5,546 bases of DNA from CAYVLA01 sp964549615 [NCBI: uncultured Thermococci archaeon] (lineage in GTDB: Archaea > CAYQAE01 > CAYVLA01), in the NCBI GenBank assembly GCA_964549615.1, contig CAZJVP010000070.1:1-5546 (forward strand), given 5' to 3'. This document shows, in pieces, positions 1-5,546 of the stretch (position 1 is the stretch's first letter; each line of letters begins with the position of its first letter). The notes below the pieces were generated by a model. It made no database searches. It was not told where the DNA came from and saw nothing but the letters and a program-made list of their open reading frames with translations. Made by a program: the position numbers and the translations under genes.

Positions 1-416
1 GCCTCCTCGGTGGCATCCACGACGGCCTTTCCCCACACCACCCTCTCTCCGCTTCTGCTCGCCACGACCACGCCCAGCGCGCTCTCATCTGTGAAGACCG
101 GACGGACGGGGAAGGAGTAGAGCAACACGGAGATCCCGGCATCGCGGGCCATACGATCTAGCACCAGTTCGAGTATGGGGCCGTCAAGCACCTTTCCTTT
201 CACCCCGCCGACCCGGCCAGCCTCTCGGAGGATCCGATTGGCAAGCCGCGAGCGTTCCCCGCTGTAATCCAGCTGTCCGGCCCAAGTGCTTTCCCAGCCT
301 AGGGCTGGGCGTCGTTCAACCAACAAAACCTTCATGCCCCGGTCGGCAAGAGCCAGGGCACAGGCGATGCCCGCGAGTCCACCTCCCGCGACCACAACAT
401 CGTGCCGGTTCTTCAT
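1..416 (-). CDS. FAD-dependent oxidoreductase, N-terminal part (3' end beyond the window edge)
   Basis: The 138 visible residues form the start of a Rossmann-type FAD-binding domain. A hydrophobic strand DVVVA (6-10) leads into the dinucleotide motif GGGLAG (11-16), and the second strand KVLLVE (29-34) ends in the acidic residue E34 expected to hold the adenosine ribose. LGWESTWAG (39-47) follows where related enzymes have a glycine-rich FAD loop. Near the cut end, VVDATEE (132-138) matches the strand-plus-ATG/ATE element that closes FAD binding in PF12831-type (FAD_oxidored) proteins. Family members usually run to 400-700 residues, so most of the protein, including any substrate domain, lies outside. 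No signal peptide is visible, so it is probably cytoplasmic. ATG at 416-414 is preceded by AAGGAG at 11 nt. It is transcribed divergently from the alpha-galactosidase. FAD binding is well supported; the substrate is unknown, and a sugar or sugar-derived acid is only a guess from the neighbours. Confidence 0.85.
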   Translation of the reverse strand, partial: MKNRHDVVVAGGGLAGIACALALADRGMKVLLVERRPALGWESTWAGQLDYSGERSRLANRILREAGRVGGVKGKVLDGPILELVLDRMARDAGISVLLYSFPVRPVFTDESALGVVVASRSGERVVWGKAVVDATEE

Positions 417-427
417 GGCACATCCAT

Positions 428-433
428 CTCCTT
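428..433 (-). promoter_or_regulatory. Ribosome-binding site for the FAD oxidoreductase
   Basis: The minus strand reads AAGGAG here, ending 11 nt before the ATG at 416-414. The spacing is slightly long but the match is strong. It favours that ATG, which also sits just ahead of the first beta strand of the FAD domain. A second ATG at 427-425 on the same strand is in another frame and stops after four codons. Confidence 0.55.
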
Positions 434-512
434 CAGGCCCGGCGCAAAGCAGGACGCGGCGCGCGGCGTGTTTGGCAACCTGCGCGGGGGTACAAATACG
501 TTGTCTCCTCCT

Positions 513-531
513 CCCACTCCCACCCACTCCC
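513..531 (-). other. Canonical G-quadruplex motif, loops 3-1-3
   Basis: The minus strand reads four runs of exactly three G with loops AGT, T and AGT, giving a symmetric G3-N3-G3-N1-G3-N3-G3 pattern; two more GG runs (AGGAGG) follow directly. Four G3 tracts with such short loops are known to favour a stable quadruplex in DNA or RNA. It lies 97 nt upstream of the ATG of the minus-strand oxidoreductase, on that gene's non-template strand. If transcription starts further upstream, the mRNA leader would also carry the motif. The pattern is certain; folding in the cell and any regulatory effect are inference. Confidence 0.7.
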
Positions 532-689
532 GTTGCGGATGGCGCTCGGCCAGGGCAGGTCGGGCGATGTCGGCTGGGGCAGGCCTTCCGAACGAGGGGC
601 TGAAGCATCGGTCCTCCGTCAGGTGACTGGCCAGACGGGGACAACCTCTTAAGCACGCGCGACCATGGAAAAGCCGAGGCTGCGATGAG

Positions 690-2696
690 ATGGCGCTTCG
701 AGGAAGACCATCGGATCCCTCCGAGGCTCTCACCAAGCCCGAGGACATGGCGAAGAGTCGAGAGTGGTTAGGCCGCTTCATCGATCCCGCCCACCTTCCC
801 ATTTCGTTTCTCCTTGACGGCACGGCCATTGTGGGGATTCCGCCAGATTGGAAGCCCTGTGTGCAAAGAAGGCGCATCGATGCGAACATCGTTGAAACGG
901 TCATCGAGGGCCGTGACGCAAAGACCGGACTGAAGATCCGGGCCGAGTGCGCGGAGTATCTCGACTATCCGGTCGTCGAATGGGTGACGTGGCTCTCCAA
1001 CGAGGGCCGGAAACCGACCCCCCTGGTCAGCCAGATCTTGGCCATGGATGGGACGTTCGCTGGGAGTTCGCCGGTCCTGCATCACTGTAACGGCGACTTC
1101 TACAGCGAAAAGGGATACACCTCCCAGGAGACGCCGCTCCGTCCCGGGGATACCCTTCGCTTTGCCCCAAATGGCGGAAGGCCCTGCGACGGCGCGTTCC
1201 CCTACTATCGGATCTGTTTTGACGGATGCGGGTTCTCCATGGCAATCGGCTGGCCGGGCCAGTGGGCGGCCAGTTTCAAGGGGGTGGACGGAGGCGTGCA
1301 CGTGCAAGCGGGGCAAGAGAGGACGAACCTTCGGCTCGAGCCGCGCGAAAGCATTCGGACCCCGCGGATGACGTTTCTGTCTTGGACCGGCGATCGCTCG
1401 AGGGCCGTGAATCTTTGGCGGCGATGGTACATTTCCCACGTCCTTCCGAGGCCGAACGGCCAGCCGCTAAGGCCGCTTCTTGCCTGCTTCGGGACGGACG
1501 AAGGCGAGGAGTTCACGGCGGCGACCGAGGAAAACCAGATCCGCTACATGGAGAAGTTCGAGCGGCTCGGCATCGATTTCGACGTGTGGTGGATCGATGC
1601 TGGATGGTATCCCTGCCTCAACAAGGCAGGAGAGAGGAAGTGGTGGATCACCGGCACATGGGAGCCCGATCCGGAAAGGTTTCCCAGAGGGCTCAAACCG
1701 GTGTCTGACCGCGCCGCCCGGAACGGGGCCGACCTCCTCGTCTGGTTTGAGCCGGAAAGGGTCCAGCCGGGCACGCGCCTCGAAACGGAACGCCCCAGAT
1801 GGCTCCTGAGGGTGGAGGGAAACGACAACGCCCTCTTGAACCTGGGCGATGCGGAGTGTCGCCGATGGCTCACCGACCACGTCTGCAATCTGATCCGGCA
1901 AAACGGCATCAAGATCTACAGGCAAGACCACAACTTCCCGCCGCTCGAGCACTGGCGCCGCAACGAAGCCCAGGACCGAGAGGGGATGAATGAGAACCTG
2001 CACGTCCAAGGCTACCTTCAGTATTGGGACGAGCTGCTTGCCCGGAATCCCGGCCTGTGGATCGACTCCTGCGCGAGCGGCGGCCGCCGCAATGACTTGG
2101 AAACCATGCGCCGCTCGGTGCCGCTCCACTATTCGGACTACGGATACGGCAACCACGCGGTGAAGCTGGACTTCCATCGCACCTTGTTCGAGTGGCTGCC
2201 CTACTTCAAGGAGGTCACGCTGTCCTGGGACCTCGCCGGACCTGGCAGGTTCAACGACCGCGTTGACAGCTATTCTTTCCACTGTGGCATGGCCCCGATG
2301 ATGCTTTTGGGCCTGGACATCCGCCGCGACGATTACGACTACGATCTGGCGAGGAAGATGATCGATATCTGGCGCGACGCGTCGGACCTGATGCTGTTCG
2401 GCGACTACTACCCGCTCACGTCTGCCCGTCGGAGCCCGGACGGATGGGTCGCTCGCCAGTTCCACCGTCCCGAGACGGGAAAGGGGCTGATACAGGGGAT
2501 ACATCTCCCGCTATCCCCCGACGATTCGCTAATCGTACACCCGAAGGCGATCTCCACGTATCTGACGTACATATTCCTGAACCCAGAGACGAACGAGGTG
2601 AAGGAGATCGCGGGAGACATCCTAGAGCGCCAGGGCTTCACGTTGACCGCTCCGAGACGAGAGGCAGTTATCTGGTTCTATCGCGTCAAAGGCTGA
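690..2696 (+). CDS. GH36-family alpha-galactosidase (melibiase-like), cytoplasmic
   Basis: This 668-residue protein would hydrolyse terminal alpha-galactosides with retention of configuration. An N-terminal beta-sandwich region (about 36-260) precedes a TIM barrel (about 265-575) and a C-terminal beta domain (about 580-668), the GH36 order and a normal length. Family signatures are FDVWWIDAGWYP (297-308), TWEPDPERFPRGL (323-335), LLVWFEPERV (349-358), IYRQDHN (409-415), IDSCASGGRRNDLE (458-471) and LHYSDY (479-484). By family alignment from memory, D413 is the nucleophile. D483 is the likely acid/base; its 70-residue spacing equals that of Geobacillus AgaB (478/548). C461, G464 and R466 or R467 would contact substrate. 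The RQDHN and YSDY versions differ from the KWDMN and W-SDN of classical enzymes and match a variety common in environmental bacteria. No signal peptide is seen. The ATG at 690 has only a weak GAGG 10 nt ahead; the ATG at 747 (residue 20) is a possible alternative start. Exact linkage specificity is not determined. Confidence 0.9.
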   Translation: MALRGRPSDPSEALTKPEDMAKSREWLGRFIDPAHLPISFLLDGTAIVGIPPDWKPCVQRRRIDANIVETVIEGRDAKTGLKIRAECAEYLDYPVVEWVTWLSNEGRKPTPLVSQILAMDGTFAGSSPVLHHCNGDFYSEKGYTSQETPLRPGDTLRFAPNGGRPCDGAFPYYRICFDGCGFSMAIGWPGQWAASFKGVDGGVHVQAGQERTNLRLEPRESIRTPRMTFLSWTGDRSRAVNLWRRWYISHVLPRPNGQPLRPLLACFGTDEGEEFTAATEENQIRYMEKFERLGIDFDVWWIDAGWYPCLNKAGERKWWITGTWEPDPERFPRGLKPVSDRAARNGADLLVWFEPERVQPGTRLETERPRWLLRVEGNDNALLNLGDAECRRWLTDHVCNLIRQNGIKIYRQDHNFPPLEHWRRNEAQDREGMNENLHVQGYLQYWDELLARNPGLWIDSCASGGRRNDLETMRRSVPLHYSDYGYGNHAVKLDFHRTLFEWLPYFKEVTLSWDLAGPGRFNDRVDSYSFHCGMAPMMLLGLDIRRDDYDYDLARKMIDIWRDASDLMLFGDYYPLTSARRSPDGWVARQFHRPETGKGLIQGIHLPLSPDDSLIVHPKAISTYLTYIFLNPETNEVKEIAGDILERQGFTLTAPRREAVIWFYRVKG

Positions 2697-2703
2697 CTGC
2701 CCT

Positions 2704-2722
2704 AGGAGGCCGAAAGCTTCCT
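2704..2722 (+). other. Small hairpin just after the galactosidase stop
   Basis: AGGAGGC (2704-2710) can pair with GCTTCCT (2716-2722) around a 5-nt loop CGAAA, with one G-U pair among seven. It begins 8 nt after the stop codon. No T tract follows, so it does not look like a complete intrinsic terminator. It could protect the 3' end, slow polymerase before the next gene, or be chance. Confidence 0.25.
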
Positions 2723-2846
2723 GCCGCAAGAGCCATGAGCATGCAGGTCCGATGCTCGATGGCATACGAAAGCCCGGTGGCCATGGAACTGCACATTGGG
2801 TTCGGCGAGGGGTGGTGGGCTTTGCCCAACTAAACCGGTCGGGGAC

Positions 2847-2851
2847 GAGGG
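2847..2851 (+). promoter_or_regulatory. Candidate ribosome-binding site for the membrane acyltransferase-like gene
   Basis: GAGGG lies 9 nt before the GTG at 2861, within a G-rich patch (2841-2855). The alternative ATG at 2885 (residue 9) has no purine-rich sequence at a useful distance, so this site favours the GTG start. Confidence 0.4.
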
Positions 2852-2860
2852 CGGGTTGAG

Positions 2861-3901
2861 GTGAGCCGAACGGCTGCGTTGAGCATGGCACCCGTGATCT
2901 CCGATGGGCAGTCGGAGCTGAATCTGCGTCGCGTGGTTTCGCTGGATGCGCTGCGTGGCCTGGGGGTGGTGTTGATGATTCTCTGGCACTTCCTCACATG
3001 GACTTCGCGCGAGATCCCGGGATTCTTGGACATGGGCGGAATGTCATTTGGATGGCCTCTCGCAGCGACCATCTTCTTCACCGTGAGCGGGGCCAGCCTG
3101 TACCTAGCGAGCTCTAGGAGAATACGGCTCGGACAGAGTTGGGCGAAGGTGCGCGGGCACGTCTTGGCAAGGTACGGCCTGCTCATCTTGCTGGGACTGG
3201 CGCTCAACGTCTTGCTTGCCGGCCTTCGGAGGATCTGGAGGTGGGACGTTCTTGAATCGATCGGGGCCGGGAATCTCTTGGCCTACCTCCTGCTGGAAAG
3301 AGGAGTCGGGCCGGCCGGCGTGGCCGGCGCATCTGCCCTCGTTTTCGCTTTCAGCGCGCTGAAACCGGGTTTGAGCGGCCTGCCAGCGCCGGTCAGGAAC
3401 GCCCTCTTCACCGGCATGTTCCCTCTGTTTCCGTGGCTATCCCTTGTCATAGGAGGGATCATGCTGGGGAGGTTCGCGGCGGCTGGAGCCGGTCACCGTC
3501 CCATCCTTGCGCCAGCGATGGTGGCGATGCCCATGATCGTGTCGGGGATCGCGCTTGCCGTGGCCGATCCTTTGAAGGACCGCTTGCTCTTCCACATCAT
3601 GATCTCAACGGGCATCGCGCTCATTGCTTTCTCGCTCCTCCTTTTCCTGGAGCGCCGTGCTGCTTGGATTCCAGCCGCATTCGCCGTCCCTGGGCGCGTG
3701 GCGCTCGGGATCTACGTGTGGCACTTGCTCGTCGTGTGCATGGCGGTACGCTTCTTCCACCTTGAGAGGGCCCTCGCATTCCCAGATTCCTTCGCGTTCT
3801 CCCTCGTGGCTACCGTCCTCTTCATCTTGGCCTCAGCGGTGTGGCTGAAGATCAGGGAGCGCACGGTCTCGTCCGCAGTGCGACTCCTCCGGTCTAGGTG
3901 A
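2861..3901 (+). CDS. Multi-pass membrane protein, YeiB / DUF418 / DUF1624 (HGSNAT-like acyltransferase) type
   Basis: This 346-residue integral membrane protein has about ten hydrophobic segments (near 34-48, 65-83, 103-121, 133-146, 151-168, 187-206, 215-235, 245-263, 280-298 and 310-329). The signature is RRVVSLDALRGLGVVLMILWHF (starting at residue 23), where SLD-x-LRG followed by a membrane helix with a histidine (H43) is typical of YeiB/DUF1624 and HGSNAT-like proteins. Further family features are FFTVSGASLYL (72-82), ARYGLLILLGLALN (103-116), FPLFPWLSLVIGGIMLGR (187-204) and GRVALGIYVWHLL (278-290), with H288. The best-known relative, HGSNAT, moves acetyl from acetyl-CoA across a membrane onto an amino sugar; most bacterial members have no proven substrate. 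It follows the alpha-galactosidase by 164 bp on the same strand and may be co-transcribed. The GTG start at 2861 was chosen because of GAGGG at 2847; ATG 2885 would also keep every motif. The family call is firm, acyltransferase activity is inferred. Confidence 0.75.
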   Translation: MSRTAALSMAPVISDGQSELNLRRVVSLDALRGLGVVLMILWHFLTWTSREIPGFLDMGGMSFGWPLAATIFFTVSGASLYLASSRRIRLGQSWAKVRGHVLARYGLLILLGLALNVLLAGLRRIWRWDVLESIGAGNLLAYLLLERGVGPAGVAGASALVFAFSALKPGLSGLPAPVRNALFTGMFPLFPWLSLVIGGIMLGRFAAAGAGHRPILAPAMVAMPMIVSGIALAVADPLKDRLLFHIMISTGIALIAFSLLLFLERRAAWIPAAFAVPGRVALGIYVWHLLVVCMAVRFFHLERALAFPDSFAFSLVATVLFILASAVWLKIRERTVSSAVRLLRSR

Positions 3902-3984
3902 GGGGTCTCGGGATGTGGCGGACGGCCCCCTAGTTCGTGGATTGCTCTTGGGTCCTCCGATGCGCAGGGCGAACCATCACTTCC

Positions 3985-4017
3985 CCCAAGCCTCACCCGA
4001 TACAGGTCTAGCTTGGG
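3985..4017. terminator. Inverted repeat in the convergent spacer, possible two-way terminator
   Basis: CCCAAGC (3985-3991) and GCTTGGG (4011-4017) are a perfect 7-bp inverted repeat around a 19-nt loop, which itself can form ACC/GGT (3995-3997 with 4005-4007). It sits between the ends of the plus-strand membrane-protein gene (3901) and the minus-strand gene (4058), where terminators are expected. Neither side carries a T tract, so intrinsic termination is doubtful. The rest of this 156-bp spacer shows nothing else clear apart from a third CTTGGG copy at 3947-3952. Confidence 0.25.
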
Positions 4018-4057
4018 CATGATCGCGTTCGTCGTGGTGCCCTGCGGGGCCGTCAGC

Positions 4058-5311
4058 TCACCATGTCGGTACGGGTTTGGTTGTCCTCACCTCTTTGTAG
4101 AGGCGTCTTCTCAGCATGAGCGTCCATATCAGAACGCCGGCGAACATGCCCGTGGCCGTTAGGACAGCCCACTCGACCAGGTAGATCGAGAGAAAGATCT
4201 GGTCCTTGACCTTGATGGTTGCCTCCACGATCGAACCCAGATCGCCCACGAGCTGCTCGGCTAGGGCGAGGCTCGACTGGAAATCGTAGTCCAGATACAT
4301 CCGCCGGGAATCCCTCAGGGTTTCGTCCGCCTCCCTGAGCATCTCTTCCAAAGGCGCCGGATTGCCCCCCAGCTTGGAGATGAAATCGATGCTTCCGACG
4401 AGCATGTTTCTCTCCAGGTAGGAGTCTAGCCAGATTGTCCGGATCCTGTGCAGGATCTCAACGTCCTCCGGAATCTTGCGGCCCGCCACATAGAAGTGGT
4501 AGTTGCAGGCGAAGTCCCCCTGGTAGGGCCACTCGTAGAAGGGGTCGTCCGGGTTCCTGTTCTCGCTCGAGAACCGCGTCATGATGGCAAGGGACCTGCC
4601 CTGGCCCACCTTCCACCAGACGAGGAACGGACTTGTCCGTCCGGTTGGAGTGACGAGCTCCGCCAGGGTCTCGCTCCCCGGCTTTGCATCTATCTGAGTG
4701 CAGTCGTAGAAATTGCCGTACCTGCCCATTTCGGACCAGGGCAGGGAGGCGATCAGGGGATTATTCGGTTTGAGGACCCTGATCGAACCCGGTTGTTGGC
4801 CCAGGAAGGTGTCAGTGCCGGAGGTGCTCGGCTTTTCGACGGGGAGCACGTCGCCGAGCGTTGAGTCGAGCCACTCCCACAGGAAGGCGTACCTCTCCAC
4901 GTCCTGCCCGCTGAAGGCTAGACCCGTTCCGTCAAGGACGGCCTGAGAGAACCACGATCTCCACTCGGACGTGAAGAGCCTTGCATCGGCGTAGACCAAG
5001 GTGACGGCGTGGTAAGTAGCGAGCTTCGCATAGGTTCGGGGCATGTAATGCCTGACCGACCTCCAAGCAACTTCCATGGGCAGCCCGTAGGTGAACGCTT
5101 GCACCGGCGTCACGTCGAAGAAGGGGTCGTTCATTAGGGCCGTGAACCATGGGAGAGGGGAGCCCATCGGTTCGCCGACGTAGAGTACCCTAACCATGTC
5201 CGAACCGGATCCCTCCTCCACCGCGGGAACTTGGGGCGCCGTGAGGGCCAGGAGCGCAAGAAACCAGGGATACAGCGGGGCCTTCACGCCCAGGACTTCT
5301 AACGCAAGCAT
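4058..5311 (-). CDS. Exported, membrane-anchored protein with degenerate glutamine-amidotransferase-like domain
   Basis: This is a 417-residue protein. Residues 1-30 look like a signal sequence (PWFLALLALTAPQVPA at 15-30), though with one lysine (K10) and no strong RBS. Residues 40-275 resemble a class I glutamine-amidotransferase / ThuA-like flavodoxin fold: strand VRVLYVGE (40-47), strand AVTLVYADA (102-110), then GLAFSGQD (130-137) where a catalytic cysteine elbow would be; S134 occupies that place. FLVWWKVGQGRSLAIMT (229-245) resembles the late strand pair of such domains. The only cysteines are C204 and C269, so amidotransferase chemistry is unlikely; they might form a disulfide outside the cell. 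A helical region (319-370) is followed by one membrane segment (about 373-399) and RRRLYKEV (401-408), giving N-out/C-in topology. An in-frame TAA at 5344-5342 bars an earlier start; ATG 5195 (residue 39) is the only nearby alternative. It lies 49 bp after the isomerase-like gene. I do not know its function; a binding or scaffold role outside the membrane is a guess. Confidence 0.7.
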   Translation of the reverse strand: MLALEVLGVKAPLYPWFLALLALTAPQVPAVEEGSGSDMVRVLYVGEPMGSPLPWFTALMNDPFFDVTPVQAFTYGLPMEVAWRSVRHYMPRTYAKLATYHAVTLVYADARLFTSEWRSWFSQAVLDGTGLAFSGQDVERYAFLWEWLDSTLGDVLPVEKPSTSGTDTFLGQQPGSIRVLKPNNPLIASLPWSEMGRYGNFYDCTQIDAKPGSETLAELVTPTGRTSPFLVWWKVGQGRSLAIMTRFSSENRNPDDPFYEWPYQGDFACNYHFYVAGRKIPEDVEILHRIRTIWLDSYLERNMLVGSIDFISKLGGNPAPLEEMLREADETLRDSRRMYLDYDFQSSLALAEQLVGDLGSIVEATIKVKDQIFLSIYLVEWAVLTATGMFAGVLIWTLMLRRRLYKEVRTTKPVPTW

Positions 5312-5360
5312 AAAGCTATTCCGAAAGAAAGAGGCCCCGGGTTAAGGCCATCTCGAATCG

Positions 5361-5546
5361 TCACGGGATGCGCGTGATCTTCTCCCGCAAGAAGACGACG
5401 CACTCGTCCACCTGCTCCTCGGCAAGCCCGTGCAGGATCAACGGCACATCGGGCGCGGCCGCGTCGAGCAGTTCCAGGTAATGATCATAGTCAAGAAGGC
5501 CCTTTCCTGCAGCCTTGCGGCCGGCTTCACCATCGTGATCAAGGTC
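5361..5546 (-). CDS. Sugar phosphate isomerase/epimerase-like TIM-barrel protein, C-terminal part (5' end beyond the window edge)
   Basis: The 61 visible residues, ending at TGA 5363-5361, are the tail of a xylose-isomerase-like TIM barrel (AP endonuclease 2 superfamily, PF01261). The visible pattern is AAGKGLLDYDHYLELL (12-27) followed by VPLILHGLAEEQV (34-46) and a final amphipathic helix VVFLREKI (50-57). G-K-G-x-L-D-Y-x-x-Y, then the last strand ending in LILHGL and E43/E44, is characteristic of the end of these proteins, usually 260-300 residues long. Members isomerise or epimerise sugars and related polyols, normally in the cytoplasm with a divalent metal; the metal ligands lie mostly outside this fragment, so activity cannot be judged. 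It is immediately upstream of the membrane-anchored amidotransferase-like gene (49 bp, no terminator seen), so the two are likely in one transcript. The reading is by direct translation of the minus strand; the substrate is unknown. Confidence 0.75.
   Translation of the reverse strand, partial: DLDHDGEAGRKAAGKGLLDYDHYLELLDAAAPDVPLILHGLAEEQVDECVVFLREKITRIP

Larger units (their letters stand above)
417..689. promoter_or_regulatory. Divergent intergenic region between oxidoreductase and alpha-galactosidase
   Basis: This 273-bp spacer separates two genes read outward from it, so promoters for both should lie here. I could not find a convincing -35/-10 pair on either strand. What it does hold: the minus-strand ribosome-binding site (428-433), an imperfect inverted element ACAA-N5-TTGT at 493-505, a strongly strand-biased pyrimidine tract (505-531) that forms a G-quadruplex motif on the minus strand, an 8-bp palindrome CTGGCCAG at 627-634, and a weak GAGG at 676-679 before the galactosidase start. 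Open frames crossing this spacer on both strands show no protein-like character. Confidence 0.5.

Noticed and set aside
286-603. 105-codon open frame on the plus strand
   Set aside because: It is opposite the FAD-binding domain of the oxidoreductase and then runs through the spacer; composition is R/P/A-rich with no domain.
413-904. 163-codon open frame on the minus strand covering the divergent spacer
   Set aside because: It overlaps the start of the galactosidase and ends inside the oxidoreductase start codon region. Its sequence is low in protein-like character (many R, P and S) and it would cross the G-quadruplex tract.
1467-2504. 345-codon open frame on the minus strand
   Set aside because: It lies entirely opposite the GH36 gene, whose motifs are unmistakable. 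The opposite-strand product is rich in V, E, R and P and has no recognisable domain; long antisense frames are expected in GC-rich genes.
2735-2833. Possible 32-residue peptide between the galactosidase and the membrane protein
   Set aside because: There is no ribosome-binding site at a useful distance, and the frame is simply the tail of a longer out-of-frame reading of the galactosidase gene.
2864-2875. Near-palindrome AGCCG-AA-CGGCT at the start of the membrane-protein gene
   Set aside because: It is short, GC-rich and within the first codons; such a repeat is expected by chance in this base composition.
4039-4050. GCCC-TGCG-GGGC hairpin just after the minus-strand gene's end
   Set aside because: Only 4 bp of stem with no T tract, and it competes with another pairing of GGGCA (4015-4019) with TGCCC (4038-4042); too weak to call a terminator.
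4448-4864. 138-codon open frame on the plus strand
   Set aside because: It is opposite the membrane-anchored protein gene, which has a signal sequence, domain structure and a membrane segment; the plus-strand product has none of these.
1-5546. tRNA, rRNA, CRISPR array, insertion sequence or phage features
   Set aside because: No regularly spaced repeats, transposase motifs, terminal inverted repeats, or tRNA/rRNA-like segments were seen by reading both strands.

Overview
The window is gene-dense, GC-rich DNA with bacterial-type gene structure: uninterrupted reading frames, ATG or GTG starts, and purine-rich ribosome-binding sites before two of the genes. Nothing in it fixes the taxon. The gene content (a GH36-type alpha-galactosidase of the RQD(F/H)N variety, a PF12831-like FAD oxidoreductase, a xylose-isomerase-like TIM-barrel protein and a membrane-anchored amidotransferase-fold protein) is what one often sees in carbohydrate-degrading, poorly cultured bacteria such as Armatimonadota, Planctomycetota/PVC or Hydrogenedentota-like lineages. 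That assignment is inference and weak.

Layout. Positions 1-416 (minus) hold the first 138 codons of a FAD-dependent oxidoreductase that runs off the left edge. A 273-bp divergent spacer (417-689) follows. It contains a canonical G-quadruplex motif on the minus strand about 100 nt upstream of the oxidoreductase start. Positions 690-2696 (plus) encode a complete, apparently cytoplasmic GH36-like alpha-galactosidase. After a 164-bp gap, 2861-3901 (plus) encodes a multi-pass membrane protein of the YeiB / DUF418 / DUF1624 (HGSNAT-like acyltransferase) type. A 156-bp convergent spacer (3902-4057) carries a perfect 7-bp inverted repeat without a T tract. Positions 4058-5311 (minus) encode a probably exported, C-terminally anchored protein with a degenerate class I glutamine-amidotransferase-like fold. 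Positions 5361-5546 (minus) hold the last 61 codons of a TIM-barrel sugar isomerase/epimerase-like protein that enters from the right edge. It lies 49 bp upstream of the amidotransferase-like gene on the same strand.

How the genes may work together. The galactosidase would release galactose, or a modified galactose, from an imported alpha-galactoside. The flanking oxidoreductase and isomerase-like protein are the usual kinds of enzyme for further sugar conversion, and the membrane acyltransferase-like protein could decorate a cell-surface glycan. The two partial genes are on the opposite strand from the galactosidase, so a shared pathway is only suggested. I do not see a convincing undescribed multi-gene system. 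The least understood gene is the membrane-anchored amidotransferase-like protein, and the most distinctive non-coding signal is the G-quadruplex motif.
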